Notes: generated from the letters alone by a model not told the origin. DNA of 64,000 bases from Streptomyces sp. 2114.4 (GCF_900187385.1 NZ_FYEY01000001.1:2170001-2234000); one strand, 5' to 3'. Shown: positions 11,259-20,810, numbered from the stretch's first letter. Made by a program: numbers and translations.

Positions 11259-11340
11259 GGGTCACCAATCCTTGCAGGTCAATCGGCCTGTCCACACGCG
11301 CCGGATCACGCGACGTGGCACACCAGTATCACGTGAGGGG

Positions 11341-11356
11341 GTTACCGTCACATTAC
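11341..11356 (-). promoter_or_regulatory. Possible GlnR-like site upstream of glnA2
   Basis: On the minus strand GTAAT-N6-GTAAC matches the spacing and most bases of the gTnAc-n6-GaAAc half-site pair known for Streptomyces GlnR. It lies about 85-100 bp before the glnA2 start. Only one pair is seen, so this is weak. Confidence 0.3.
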
Positions 11357-11702
11357 GCACCCTTGGCCTGAATCAGAACCGCTGTCCCGTAACCCTCACC
11401 CCGCATCCTTCCCGCGGCGAGCGGGCTCAGCGCAGCGGACGGGGGCAAACGGGGGGCTTGGCGGAGTCTTGAAGCGGGCCTGAGCGGTCCTTGACCCGGC
11501 GTTGAAGGCTCCGTTCCCTGCCCTTCCCACGCTGATCAGCGGTCGGACCCCGCGGCGGAGAACCCTCCGGCCCAGGCGGTGTCTCCCCGATCATGTCGGG
11601 CTCGCGGGACCTGGACGGCGCCGCCGTGCCCCGCCGGAGCGCTCCGGCTCACCCGCCGGACCGCGCAACGGCACTCCGTACGGCGGGCCACCGCGAGACC
11701 CA

Positions 11703-11715
11703 TACCCCTCGGGGT
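11703..11715. promoter_or_regulatory. CsoR-like copper operator
   Basis: TACCCC-TC-GGGGT is a G/C-rich palindrome of the ATACCCC..GGGGTA type described for the Streptomyces copper repressor CsoR. It lies about 65 bp before a possible small secreted protein and 400 bp before a multicopper oxidase. The remaining 11259-11702 stretch shows no convincing gene. Confidence 0.5.
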
Positions 11716-11778
11716 TAGATTGCGTCAAGCGGACCTCCTCCCGCGTCCGCCGGTTCGCCGCCCGTCGAGAGGTCCGCG

Positions 11779-11997
11779 ATGCAGGAACAGGGCAAGACCG
11801 CCGCGTGGTGCGGCCGTCTGCTGCTGTTCACCGCGGTACCTGCCGCCCTCGCCACCCCCGTCCGGACGCCCGGACACCCCGGCCCCGGCGCCCCGGCCGG
11901 GTGGCGGGAGCCCGGCCGGTGCCCGGCAGCGCGCACCGGCCCGCCGCGCGGCCGCTGGCCGATATCCGGACCGCCGCGCCCCCCACTCCCCGCCTGA
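11779..11997 (+). CDS. Possible small secreted protein upstream of the copper oxidase
   Basis: This 72-codon frame has a GAGAGG ribosome site eight bases before the ATG. Its N-terminus resembles a signal peptide: a polar/basic start, then CGRLLLFTAVPAALA. The remainder is Pro/Arg/Gly-rich and could be random GC-rich sequence, so the gene may be frameshifted or not real. Its place between a CsoR-like palindrome and the multicopper oxidase is the main reason to list it. Small His/Met-rich secreted proteins often accompany actinobacterial copper genes, but this one lacks such residues. Confidence 0.3.
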   Translation: MQEQGKTAAWCGRLLLFTAVPAALATPVRTPGHPGPGAPAGWREPGRCPAARTGPPRGRWPISGPPRPPLPA

Positions 11998-12111
11998 CCG
12001 TCGGTACCGCGCGTGCAGGAGCGCGCCCCGCCGCCGACGCCCACCGGAGCCCGCGGCAGTGCCCTCACCCCGCCCAGATCACCACCGACATCGTCTCGAG
12101 GTGTTCCTCCC

Positions 12112-13752
12112 ATGCGTACGCACTCCCGCCGCGCCCTGCTCGGCGCAGGTCTCGCCGCCGCCGGCAGCGGCCTGCTGTCCGCCTGCGCCACCGGCAAGAC
12201 CGGCGCCGGCCCGCACTCCGGTATGGACGGCATGAACGGCACCGTCCCTTCCGCCCGTCCGGACGGCCGCCCCCCGTCCGGCTATGTGTCCCCCGACGGC
12301 CCGGAGGTCGCCGAGGCCGAGCGCAGGCGGGGTGCGGGCCCCGTGCGCCGCTTCGCGCTGACCGCCGGGGTCAGCCGGTTCGACCTGGGCGGCCGTACCG
12401 TCGAGACCTGGGCGTACGGCGATGCACTGCCCGGCAAGATCATGCGCGTCACCTCGGGCGAGCGGATCGCGCTGGCCCTCACCAACGACCTCCCGCAGCC
12501 CACGACGCTGCACTGGCACGGGCTGACGGTGCGCAACGACATGGACGGGGTACCCGGACTGACCCAGCGGTCCATCAAGCCCGGCGCCACGTTCGACTAC
12601 CACTTCGCGGTCACCACCCCCGGCACCCACTGGGTGCATCCGCACTACGGTCTCCAGTTGGACCGCGGGCTGTACGCGCCGCTGATCGTCGACGACCCCA
12701 GGGAACCGCTCTCCTATGACAAGGAGTGGATCGTCCTGCTGGACGACTGGGTCGACGGAGTCGACGGCAGCACACCCGAGAACGTGCTCAAGCAGTTGCA
12801 CGGGGGCGAGGACCGCGGGCCCATGAGCCATGGCGAGATGGGTTCGGGCCACGCACGGGACAGCGGTCGTGGCGCCCACACCATGCGCGGAGCGGCCGTC
12901 CCCTCCGACGGCCCGTCGCGTCTCCTCAAGGGCGCCCGGAGCAGGCTGCTCGGCCACGACGCGGGGGATGTGGACCACCCCTACCACCTCGTCAACGGCC
13001 GCACCGCCAAGGACCCGCGGACCTTCCGCGCCAGGCCCGGCGACCGCATCCGGATCCGCTTCATCAACGCGGGCAGCGAGACCGCCTACCGCGTCGCACT
13101 CGGCGACCACCGGATGACCGTGACGCACACCGACGGCCTGCCGGTCGAGCACGCCGAGACCGATGCGCTGCTCATCGGGATGGCCGAACGCTATGACGTC
13201 CTGGTCACGGCCCGGGACGGCGTCTTCCCGCTCACCGTGCTCGCCGAGGGCAAGGGGCGCTCCGCGCTGGGCCTGCTGCGCACCGGGAGCGGCGAGGCAC
13301 CCGGCCCGTCCGCCCGGCCCAAGAGCCTGTACGGACGGATCATCACGGCGGACCGGCTCATCGCCGCCGAGTCGGTACGGTCCATGGCGCGCCGCCCCGA
13401 CCGCACCCTCGAAATGACCCTCACCGGCACCATGGAGAAGTACGACTGGGCGATCAACGGGAGCCCGTACACGCCCTCCCAGCGGTATCCCGTCGAGGCC
13501 GGGGAGCGGGTCCGGATCATCTTCCGCAACCACACCAGGATGTGGCACCCGATGCATGTGCACGGCCACACCTTCACCCTGCCCAACGGCGGGCCCCGCA
13601 AGGACACCACGATCCTGCTGCCCGGCCGCAGGGTGGACGTCGATTTCCACGCCGACAACCCCGGTCTGTGGATGGTCCACTGCCACAACATCTACCACTC
13701 GGAGTCCGGGATGATGACGGTCATCGGGTACCGCAAGAAGTACCGGAATTAG
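12112..13752 (+). CDS. Tat-exported lipoprotein multicopper oxidase
   Basis: This 546-residue copper oxidase probably detoxifies Cu(I) or oxidises phenolics at the cell surface. The N-terminus has a twin-arginine motif (SRRALLGAG) running into a lipobox (LLSAC), so it should be Tat-exported and lipid-anchored. All copper-ligand motifs are visible: LHWHGL, THWVHPHYG, HPMHVHGHTF and HCHNIYHSESGMM; the last carries the T1 Cys-His and axial Met. Start ATG 12112 follows GAGGTG. Between domains lies a Met/His-containing insert (MSHGEMGSGHARD). The family resembles mycobacterial MmcO/CueO-like enzymes, and an upstream CsoR-like palindrome suggests copper induction. Confidence 0.88.
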   Translation: MRTHSRRALLGAGLAAAGSGLLSACATGKTGAGPHSGMDGMNGTVPSARPDGRPPSGYVSPDGPEVAEAERRRGAGPVRRFALTAGVSRFDLGGRTVETWAYGDALPGKIMRVTSGERIALALTNDLPQPTTLHWHGLTVRNDMDGVPGLTQRSIKPGATFDYHFAVTTPGTHWVHPHYGLQLDRGLYAPLIVDDPREPLSYDKEWIVLLDDWVDGVDGSTPENVLKQLHGGEDRGPMSHGEMGSGHARDSGRGAHTMRGAAVPSDGPSRLLKGARSRLLGHDAGDVDHPYHLVNGRTAKDPRTFRARPGDRIRIRFINAGSETAYRVALGDHRMTVTHTDGLPVEHAETDALLIGMAERYDVLVTARDGVFPLTVLAEGKGRSALGLLRTGSGEAPGPSARPKSLYGRIITADRLIAAESVRSMARRPDRTLEMTLTGTMEKYDWAINGSPYTPSQRYPVEAGERVRIIFRNHTRMWHPMHVHGHTFTLPNGGPRKDTTILLPGRRVDVDFHADNPGLWMVHCHNIYHSESGMMTVIGYRKKYRN

Positions 13753-13767
13753 CGGAAGCAGCGGCCC

Positions 13768-13807
13768 GGGGGTGGGGAAGGGCTTCTCCTGGTCCTTTCC
13801 CACCCCC
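13768..13807 (+). terminator. Hairpin after the multicopper oxidase
   Basis: GGGGGTGGGGAAGG (13768-13781) pairs with CCTTTCCCACCCCC (13794-13807) over 14 bp with one G-U pair and a 12-base loop, 15 bp past the oxidase stop. It isolates the oxidase from nadE. Confidence 0.65.
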
Positions 13808-13838
13808 ATTGCGTCAGAAAGACGATTACACTGGCGGG

Positions 13839-15593
13839 GTGCCTCAACTTCGTCTCGCCCTCAACCAGACCGACAGCTGTGTCGGCGCCCTCGACCGGAA
13901 CGCCGAGACGATCCTGCGCTGGACCCGGCACGCCGCCGACCAGGGCGCGCACCTCGTCGCCTTCCCCGAGATGGCGCTGACCGGCTATCCCGTCGAGGAC
14001 CTGGCGCTGCGCCCCTCGTTCGTCGAGGCGAGCCGCGAGGCGCTGCGGACGCTGGCCGGCCGGCTGGCGTCGCAGGGCATGGGCGACCTCCCGGTGATCG
14101 TCGGCTACCTCGACCGCGGCGCACAGGCCAAGCCGCGCTACGGCCGGCCCGCGGGCGCCCCGCAGAACGCCGCCGCCGTGCTGTACCGCGGCGAGGTCGC
14201 GCTGTCGTTCGCCAAGCACCACCTTCCCAACTACGGCGTCTTCGACGAGTTCCGCTACTTCGTCCCCGGCGACACCCTGCCCGTCGTGCGGGTGCACGGG
14301 GTGGATATCGCGCTCGCCATCTGCGAGGACCTGTGGCAGGACGGCGGACGGGTGCCGGCGGCGCGCAGCGCGGGCGCCGGGCTCCTGGTGTCGGTCAACG
14401 CCTCGCCCTACGAGCGGGACAAGGACGACACCCGGCTGGAGCTGGTCCGCAAGCGGGCCCAGGAGGCCGGCTGCACCACCGCCTACCTGGCGATGATCGG
14501 CGGGCAGGACGAGCTGGTCTTCGACGGCGACTCGATCGTCGTCGACAGGCACGGCACCGTGATCGCGCGGGCGCCGCAGTTCGCGGAGGGCTGTGTGCTG
14601 GTCGACCTGGACCTGCCCGCGGCGGCGCCGGTGCCCCCGTCGGGCGTGCTGGACGACGGGCTGCGCGTCGACCACCGCGTCCTGTCGCCCGACCCGCTGC
14701 CGCCCTACCCGCCCGAGACGCCCGGCGGCGAGGCCGAACGCCTCACGGACCTGGAGGAGATCTACACCGCGCTGGTCGTCGGCCTGCGCGCCTACGCCGC
14801 CAAGAACGGCTTCGGCAGCGTGGCGCTCGGCCTCTCCGGCGGCATCGACTCGGCGCTGGTCGCCACGCTCGCCTGCGACGCCCTGGGGGCGGAGCACGTG
14901 CACGCCGTGGCGATGCCCTCCCGCTACTCGTCGGAGCACTCCCTCACCGACGCCGCCGAACTCGCGAGCCGTACGGGCCTGGCCTTCCGCACGGTGCCGA
15001 TCGGCCCGATGTTCGACGCCTATATGGCGGCGCTGCCGCTGACCGGGCTGGCCGAGGAGAATCTGCAGTCGCGGCTGCGGGGCACCACCTTGATGGCCCT
15101 CTCCAACCAGGAAGGCCACCTGGTCCTCGCCCCCGGCAACAAGTCCGAGCTGGCCTGCGGCTATTCGACCCTCTACGGCGACTCGGTGGGCGGTTACGGC
15201 CCGATCAAGGACGTCTACAAGTCGGTCGTCTACCAGCTGGCCCGCTGGCGCAACCAGGCCGCCGCCGACCGCGGCCGGATCCCGCCGATCCCGGAGAACA
15301 CCCTCACCAAGCCCCCGAGCGCCGAACTGCGCCCCGGCCAGGTCGACACCGACTCGCTGCCCGACTACGACATCCTGGACCGCATCCTGGAGCTGTACGT
15401 CGACCACGACCGCGGCCGGGAGGACATCGTCGCCCAGGGCTTCGACGAGGCCCTGGTGACGCGGGTCCTGCGGATGGTCGACCACGCCGAGTACAAGCGC
15501 CGCCAGTACCCGCCGGGCCCCAAGATCTCCGCGAAGGGCTTCGGCAAGGACCGGCGGCTGCCGATCACCAACCACTGGCGGGAGGGGAGCTGA
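13839..15593 (+). CDS. nadE: Glutamine-dependent NAD+ synthase
   Basis: This 584-residue two-domain enzyme carries out the last step of NAD biosynthesis, amidation of nicotinate adenine dinucleotide. The N-terminal nitrilase-type glutaminase shows the Glu-Lys-Cys triad: FPEMALTGYP (Glu about 44), KHHLPNYGVFDE and AICEDLW. The C-terminal synthetase has the ATP-pyrophosphatase loop LGLSGGIDSAL and the KPPSAELRPGQ segment. The GTG start has no ribosome site, but a TACACT hexamer (13827-13832) ends six bases upstream, so the mRNA may be leaderless. It is monocistronic, between a terminator and a converging MFS gene. Confidence 0.93.
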   Translation: MPQLRLALNQTDSCVGALDRNAETILRWTRHAADQGAHLVAFPEMALTGYPVEDLALRPSFVEASREALRTLAGRLASQGMGDLPVIVGYLDRGAQAKPRYGRPAGAPQNAAAVLYRGEVALSFAKHHLPNYGVFDEFRYFVPGDTLPVVRVHGVDIALAICEDLWQDGGRVPAARSAGAGLLVSVNASPYERDKDDTRLELVRKRAQEAGCTTAYLAMIGGQDELVFDGDSIVVDRHGTVIARAPQFAEGCVLVDLDLPAAAPVPPSGVLDDGLRVDHRVLSPDPLPPYPPETPGGEAERLTDLEEIYTALVVGLRAYAAKNGFGSVALGLSGGIDSALVATLACDALGAEHVHAVAMPSRYSSEHSLTDAAELASRTGLAFRTVPIGPMFDAYMAALPLTGLAEENLQSRLRGTTLMALSNQEGHLVLAPGNKSELACGYSTLYGDSVGGYGPIKDVYKSVVYQLARWRNQAAADRGRIPPIPENTLTKPPSAELRPGQVDTDSLPDYDILDRILELYVDHDRGREDIVAQGFDEALVTRVLRMVDHAEYKRRQYPPGPKISAKGFGKDRRLPITNHWREGS

Positions 15594-15665
15594 CGGGGCG
15601 CCGGCTTCCGGGCGGCGGGGCCTGCACGGCCGGGCGGGACGTCCGGCCGGACAGGGCGTGGGCGG

Positions 15666-16931
15666 TCAGCCGGCCTGGCCCTCGGCCGCGACCGGCGCAC
15701 CCGCGGCCGGCCCGGCCTCCCTCTCACCGCTGCGGGTCTCGCCACCGTGGGTCTCGCCGCTGCGGGCCACGATCCGTGAGGCGTCGTGAGCACCACGGTC
15801 CAGGAGACCGGCCACGACGGCGACGGCCAGGCCCAGGGCGGCCAGCACCGCGCCGACCAGGGTCGGGGAGGTCCAGCCCCAGCCTGCCGCCAGGGCCAGG
15901 CCGCCGACCCAGGCGCCACCGGCGTTGGCGAGGTTGAAGGCGGACTGGTTGGAGGCGGCGGCCAGCGTCGGGGCCTGCTGGGCCTTGTGCATGACCAGCA
16001 TCTGCAGGGGCGTGGTGGTCAGGAAGCCGACCGCGCCGATGAGGACCACCGTCACCAGCGCCGCCCACTTCACCTGGGCGGTGAAGTGGAAGGCCGTCAG
16101 GACGAGGGCCAGGGCGGCCAGCGAGCCGTAGAGGGTCGGGCGCAGGGCCCGGTCGGTGAGCGGGCCCGCGGCGAGCGCGCCGAGGGTCATCCCGATACCG
16201 AAGAGGGCGAGGACCAGCGGCACGGAGCCCGCGGCGAAGCCGGTGACCTCGGTCATCATCGACGCGAGGTAGCTGTAGACGGCGAAGATCCCGGCGAAGC
16301 CGAAGACGGTGGTGAGCAGGCCGAGCAGCACCTGGCGGTTGCCCAGCGCCCGCAGCTCGCTGACCAGGCCGGTGCGCTCCTCGGCCGGCAGCGGGGGGAT
16401 CAGCCGGGCCAGGGAGGCCATGGCGGCCAGCCCGATGGCGGCCACGACGAGGAAGGTGGCGCGCCAGCCGAGCTGCTGGCCCAGCAGGGTGGCCGCGGGG
16501 ACGCCGATGATGTTGGCGACGGTCAGGCCGAGGAACATCGTGGCGACCGCACGGGCCTGGCGGCCCTCGCGCACCAGCCGGGCGGCGACCACCGCGCCGA
16601 CGCCGAAGAACGCACCGTGCGGGAGCCCGGCCAGCAGCCGGCCGGCGATCAGCAGCCCGAAGGTGGGAGCCAGGGCGGAGGCGAGGTTGCCGACCGTGAA
16701 GACCGCCATCAGGCCCACCAGCATCCGCTTGCGCGGGATACGGGAGCCGAGGGCGGTCAGGAGCGGGGCGCCGATGACGACGCCGAGGGCATAGGCGGAG
16801 ACGAGGTAGCCGGCGGTGGGCACGGAGGTGCCCAGATCGTCCGCGACGTCGGGCAGCAGGCCCATCATCACGAATTCCGTGGTGCCGATGCCAAAAGCTG
16901 AGACCGCGAGGGCGAGCAGAGCCAAGGGCAT
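15666..16931 (-). CDS. MFS exporter, AraJ/arabinose-efflux type
   Basis: This 421-residue protein has about 12 predicted transmembrane segments. The start MPLALLALAVSAFGIGTTEF and the loop TTEFVMMGLLPDVADDLG are typical of the DHA1 AraJ-like subfamily, which exports sugars or drugs. The conserved motif between TM2 and TM3 reads GSRIPRKRMLVG. The C-terminal tail is hydrophilic with Gly/Glu/Ser repeats. It converges on nadE. Upstream there is an inverted repeat at 16993-17007 that could be a regulator site. Substrate unknown. Confidence 0.85.
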   Translation of the reverse strand: MPLALLALAVSAFGIGTTEFVMMGLLPDVADDLGTSVPTAGYLVSAYALGVVIGAPLLTALGSRIPRKRMLVGLMAVFTVGNLASALAPTFGLLIAGRLLAGLPHGAFFGVGAVVAARLVREGRQARAVATMFLGLTVANIIGVPAATLLGQQLGWRATFLVVAAIGLAAMASLARLIPPLPAEERTGLVSELRALGNRQVLLGLLTTVFGFAGIFAVYSYLASMMTEVTGFAAGSVPLVLALFGIGMTLGALAAGPLTDRALRPTLYGSLAALALVLTAFHFTAQVKWAALVTVVLIGAVGFLTTTPLQMLVMHKAQQAPTLAAASNQSAFNLANAGGAWVGGLALAAGWGWTSPTLVGAVLAALGLAVAVVAGLLDRGAHDASRIVARSGETHGGETRSGEREAGPAAGAPVAAEGQAG

Positions 16932-16992
16932 GAAAGACCTTTCGGGGTTGTGCGTGCGGCGGGCACGCAGCGCGCGGACCGTACGTACTTAA

Positions 16993-17007
16993 GTTCCCTT
17001 ACGGAAC
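16993..17007. promoter_or_regulatory. Inverted repeat upstream of the AraJ-like exporter
   Basis: GTTCC-CTTAC-GGAAC is a perfect 5-bp inverted repeat about 60 bp before the MFS start. It is flanked by ACTT on the left and AAGT on the right, which extends the symmetry imperfectly. Exporters of this type are often under MarR/HxlR-type repressors, but none is encoded here. Confidence 0.4.
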
Positions 17008-17086
17008 AAAGTCTCTCAGGCGCAGTATTCCCACAGGGGAACGGGGCGTGACGAACCCGCGTCGGATCCCCGTCGGCAGTCCGACC

Positions 17087-17150
17087 CGGTCACCGCCGGC
17101 AACCCGTCCCCGGTCACCGCCGGCAACCCGCGGTCACCCTCGGCAGTGCG
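17087..17150. repeat. 20-bp direct repeats
   Basis: CGGTCACCGCCGGCAACCCG occurs at 17087-17106 and again at 17111-17130. A third diverged copy follows at 17131-17150. They fill the gap beyond the 3' end of the EEP gene and have no obvious coding role. Confidence 0.7.
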
Positions 17151-17162
17151 TCCGTGCGCCGG

Positions 17163-18182
17163 TCAGATCTTCACCGTCGCCGCGACCGGAAGGTGGTCGC
17201 TGCCGGTCTCGGGCATCACCCAGGCCTTGACCGGGTCCATCCCCTTCATCATGATCTGGTCGATTCGGGCCATCGGGAACGCGGCCGGCCAGCTGAAGCC
17301 GAAGCCGTCGCCCGCCGCGCCCTGGGCGGAGCGCATCTGGGAGGTGACCGGGGCCAGCGAGCGGTCGTTCATGGTGCCGTTGAGGTCGCCGAGCAGCATG
17401 ACCTTCTTCTCCGGGTCGGCGGCGATCGCCTCACCGAGCGCCGCGGCGCTGCCGTCGCGCTGGCCTGCGGTGAAGCCCGCCTCGACCTTGACGCGTACCG
17501 ACGGCAGATGCGCGACGTAGACGGCGAACTTCTGGCCGTCGGCCGCGGTGACGGTGGCCCGCAGCGCGCGGGTCCAGCCCATCTTGATGTCCACCGGCTT
17601 CGTCTCGGACAGCGGGCGTTTGCTCCACAGCCCGACGGTGCCCTCGACCGTGTGGTACGGATACGCCTTCGCCAGCCCCTGCCGGTAGACGGGCAGGGCG
17701 TCGCCGGTCAGCTCCTCCAGGGCCACCACATCGGCGTCGGAGGCCACGATGTCCCGCGCGGTGGACGCCGGGTCGGGGTTGTCGGCATTGACGTTGTGGG
17801 TGGCGACCGTGAGATTGCCGCCGTTGCCGGCCTTGTCGGTGATCTGCCCGCCGAAGAGGCTGATCCAGGCGAACACCGGCAGCACCAGCGCCACCAGCGC
17901 GGTCGCCGAGCGGCGCAGCACCGCGACGACGAGCAGCAGCGGGATGCACAGCCCCAGCCACGGCAGGAAGGTCTCCAGCAGACTGCCCAGGTTCCCCACG
18001 GTGTTGGGGATCTGGGAGTGCAGCATCATCAGCAGGCCCACCAGGACCGCGAGCACCGCGAGCACGAGGCCGCGCCGCCACATGCCCTCGGGACGCCACC
18101 AGCTCCGCAGGCGCTCGGCCCGGGAACCGGCCTCCCCGGGGTTGCGCCCCTGTCCCGGTTCCGTCATGTATGCCTGCGCCAT
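17163..18182 (-). CDS. Membrane-anchored endonuclease/exonuclease/phosphatase family protein
   Basis: This 339-residue protein (or 334 residues from the internal Met at 18167) has three N-terminal hydrophobic helices between about residues 38 and 113. The external EEP (DNase I-like) domain follows. Active-site signatures are present: THNVNADN, ALEELTGDALPVY, LLGDLNGTMND and GSDHLPV. The fold covers nucleases, sphingomyelinases and inositol phosphatases, so the substrate is open; membrane attachment with an outward catalytic domain suggests an extracellular target. It is single, with its own upstream region at 18183-18347. Confidence 0.82.
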   Translation of the reverse strand: MAQAYMTEPGQGRNPGEAGSRAERLRSWWRPEGMWRRGLVLAVLAVLVGLLMMLHSQIPNTVGNLGSLLETFLPWLGLCIPLLLVVAVLRRSATALVALVLPVFAWISLFGGQITDKAGNGGNLTVATHNVNADNPDPASTARDIVASDADVVALEELTGDALPVYRQGLAKAYPYHTVEGTVGLWSKRPLSETKPVDIKMGWTRALRATVTAADGQKFAVYVAHLPSVRVKVEAGFTAGQRDGSAAALGEAIAADPEKKVMLLGDLNGTMNDRSLAPVTSQMRSAQGAAGDGFGFSWPAAFPMARIDQIMMKGMDPVKAWVMPETGSDHLPVAATVKI

Positions 18183-18347
18183 GTAGCTGTCCTCACTGCG
18201 TTGCCTCGCCGCGCCTGACCTGTGGTCCCCGACCCTAGGCGATGGTCCGTAATGCGCTTTCTTAGAAGTGAGGACGGCATGGTGGCGGGTCGGGGTTCCG
18301 GTACCGGGATTCGTGACAACGGCTGTGACAGAACAGGCATGCGCCGG

Positions 18348-19175
18348 TCATACGGGGCCGTGTGCACACGGCGTGCCGGGGCGGGCGTCCTTGACTCCAA
18401 GGCCCTTGCCGTGCCGCGGAGTTCGGCCCGCCGCGGTATCCGCCGCCCTCGTATCCGGCACCGCATTCTCCGCCGTCCTCGTATCCGCCACCGTCACCTC
18501 CACCATCGTCACCTCCGGTGCCGTCGCCTCCGGTGCCGCCGGCCGTACGCCCTCCAGGACCATGTCGACGATGTCCGCCGGAAGGCTCTCGGGCAGTTCC
18601 TGCCACTCGTGGAGGAGGGCGCGGGCCAGCAGCGGCCCGACGAAGAGGTCGGCGACGGTCTCCAGGTCCCGGTCGGTGCGGATCTCGCCGTTCGCCACCC
18701 CGCGCCGGAGCACCCCGAGCAGCGCCTCGCGGCGGGCCCGTACGACGGTGTCGTGATATTCCGCCCACAGCTCGGGCTGTGCCCGGACGTGGCTGACGAG
18801 GGTACGCAGCAGCGCGGAGCTGCGCTTGCCCAGGCCGCGGCGGCGCAGGAACTCCAGCAGCGAGACCAGGTCGTCGCGCACCGAGGTGCCGTCCAGGAGC
18901 GGGCCCGGGACGTCCAGGGACCGCATGACGTCGAGCATCAGCGCGCTCTTCCCCGGCCAGCGGCGGTAGACCGTGGCCTTGCCGACGCCTGCCTCGCGGG
19001 CGATGCGCTCCATGGACAGCTCACCTATGGAGGCCCCGTCCTCGATCAGGCGCAGCACGGCCTCGATGATCGCCGAGTCGGCCGCGGCGCTGCGCGGCCG
19101 GCCGCGGCGCCCGGGGGACGCCGGGCCCGGCCGCTCCCCGGCCGCCGCCCCGGAGTCCGCCGCCGCCCGGCTCAT
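18348..19175 (-). CDS. TetR-family regulator of the adjacent drug exporter
   Basis: This 275-residue TetR/AcrR regulator has an HTH around [22 protein letters not shown] and a C-terminal ligand domain with the [15 protein letters not shown] segment. Its start overlaps the exporter stop by four bases (ATGA), so it is translated as the second gene of the exporter operon. It likely represses that operon through the palindrome at 20811-20839. The last about 60 residues are unusual: a low-complexity Thr/Val/Ala/Asp-rich tail with imperfect repeats after the normal TetR end. This could be a real extension or read-through after loss of a stop. Confidence 0.85.
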   Translation of the reverse strand: MSRAAADSGAAAGERPGPASPGRRGRPRSAAADSAIIEAVLRLIEDGASIGELSMERIAREAGVGKATVYRRWPGKSALMLDVMRSLDVPGPLLDGTSVRDDLVSLLEFLRRRGLGKRSSALLRTLVSHVRAQPELWAEYHDTVVRARREALLGVLRRGVANGEIRTDRDLETVADLFVGPLLARALLHEWQELPESLPADIVDMVLEGVRPAAPEATAPEVTMVEVTVADTRTAENAVPDTRAADTAAGRTPRHGKGLGVKDARPGTPCAHGPV

Positions 19176-20791
19176 CGCTCCGCGCCCGCCTTCCGCTCTT
19201 CCTGCGGCTTGGCCGGCTGCGGCACCGGTGCCCTCTTGCCCGGCAGGAAGGCCGCGGCCACGACGAGCCCCAGCAGCGCGATGGCGGCCGAGCCGAGCGC
19301 GGTGATGTGCATGGCGTGGATGAAGGCGTCGTCGGCCACGGCGGTCAGCCGCCGGCCCGCCGGCCCCATCCGGTCCGCGAGCCCGTGCGTCGCCTCGATG
19401 GATTCCCCGGCCGCGTGCCGGGCGGCCGGCGGTACGCCCGGCAGCCGGTCCAGGATGTCCTGCATACGGTCGCGGTAGCTCGTCGACAGCAGCGAGCCGA
19501 GGACGGCGACGCCGAGGGTGCCGCCGACCTGCCGGAAGACGTTGTTGAGCGCCGAGCCGGAGCCGGCCTTCTCCCGGGGCAGCGCCTGCATGACCGCGAC
19601 GGTGGCCGGCGGCATGATGTGCGCCATCCCGGCGCCCTGCAGGAAGAACAGCGCCTCCAGGACCCAGATCGGGGTGTCGGTGTCCAGCAGCAGCATGCCC
19701 GACATGGTGGTGGCCACCACGAACATGCTGAAGGTGCACACCGCGCGGGCGCCGTACTGGTCGACGGCGAGCCGGGCCCGTGGCGCGAAGATCGTCTGGG
19801 CGGCGGCCAGCGGCAGGAACAGCATCCCGGCCTGCAGCGGGGTGTAGCCGCGCACGCTCTGGATGTAGAAGACGGTGAAGAACGCGACGCCCATCAGCGC
19901 GAAGAAGACCAGCGCGATGGCGGCGATGGCGGCCGAGAAGGCGGGGCTGCGGAAGTAGCCGATGTCGATGGACGGGTGGTCGCTGTGCTTCTGGTGCAGC
20001 ACGAAGGCGACCAGCACCGCCAGGCCGCCGGCGATCGTGCCGGCCACCTGCGGGTCGGTGAAGTCGGCGAGCTGACCGCCCTTGATGATGCCGTAGACCA
20101 GCAGGACGAGTCCGACGACGGACAGCAGCACCCCGAACGGGTCCAGCCGGCCGGGGCCGGGGTCCTTGGAGTCGGGCACCAGGATCACCATCGCGATCAG
20201 CGAGACCACCACGACCGGGGCGTTGATCATGAAGACCGAGCCCCACCAGAAGTGGGCGAGCAGCAGCCCGCCGGCGATCGGGCCGACCGCGATGGCCAGC
20301 CCCACCCCGCCGGCCCAGATGCCGATCGCCCGGGGCTGCTCCTCCCGCTCGAAGACGTTCATCAGGATGGCGAGGGTGGACGGCATCACGAAGGCGCCGC
20401 CCAGCCCCATCAGCGCACGGAAGGTGATCAGCTCCGCCGGCGATCCGGACACCCCGGCGAGCACCGACCCGACGCCGAAGACGGCCAGGCCGAAGAGCAG
20501 CATCTTCTTGCGGCCCAGCCGGTCGCCGAGCAGGCCCGCGGTGAACAGCAGACCGGCGAAGACCAGCGTGTAGGAGTTGATCGCCCACTCCAGCTCGCTC
20601 TGGGTGGCGCCGAGGCCGAGCGGGGCCGGAGTCGCGATCGTCTTCATGGCGACATTGAGGATCGAGTTGTCCAGCACCACGATCAGCAGGCTGAGCATGA
20701 GGGTGGACAGGATCGCCCAGCGGCGGCGGTGGACGGGTTCCGGGATCTGTCGGGCCGGCGGAGCGCCCGGGGTGCTGGAGGAGGAGGCCAT
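19172..20791 (-). CDS. MFS drug exporter, EmrB/QacA (DHA2) family
   Basis: This 539-residue protein has about 14 transmembrane segments. Signatures are [20 protein letters not shown] near the N-terminus, [10 protein letters not shown] between TM2 and TM3, and [20 protein letters not shown] typical of DHA2 proton-coupled drug exporters. Start ATG 20791 is chosen because a TAGGGT -10-like hexamer ends about nine bases before it and the family N-terminus begins here. It is first in a two-gene operon with its TetR repressor. A 10-bp-arm inverted repeat covers the presumed -35 region. The substrate is probably a hydrophobic cationic drug or a metabolite. Confidence 0.88.
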   Translation of the reverse strand: MASSSSTPGAPPARQIPEPVHRRRWAILSTLMLSLLIVVLDNSILNVAMKTIATPAPLGLGATQSELEWAINSYTLVFAGLLFTAGLLGDRLGRKKMLLFGLAVFGVGSVLAGVSGSPAELITFRALMGLGGAFVMPSTLAILMNVFEREEQPRAIGIWAGGVGLAIAVGPIAGGLLLAHFWWGSVFMINAPVVVVSLIAMVILVPDSKDPGPGRLDPFGVLLSVVGLVLLVYGIIKGGQLADFTDPQVAGTIAGGLAVLVAFVLHQKHSDHPSIDIGYFRSPAFSAAIAAIALVFFALMGVAFFTVFYIQSVRGYTPLQAGMLFLPLAAAQTIFAPRARLAVDQYGARAVCTFSMFVVATTMSGMLLLDTDTPIWVLEALFFLQGAGMAHIMPPATVAVMQALPREKAGSGSALNNVFRQVGGTLGVAVLGSLLSTSYRDRMQDILDRLPGVPPAARHAAGESIEATHGLADRMGPAGRRLTAVADDAFIHAMHITALGSAAIALLGLVVAAAFLPGKRAPVPQPAKPQEERKAGAER

Positions 20792-20810
20792 GTCCGGCAC
20801 CCTAGGGTCG

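Noticed and set aside
11502..12719. A 405-codon plus-strand frame overlapping the copper oxidase start
   Set aside because: Arg/Pro-rich without any domain, and it continues inside the oxidase in the wrong frame.
17048..17230. Short plus-strand frame over the 20-bp repeats
   Set aside because: It only reads the repeat units as Ser/Pro/Arg runs and has no ribosome site.
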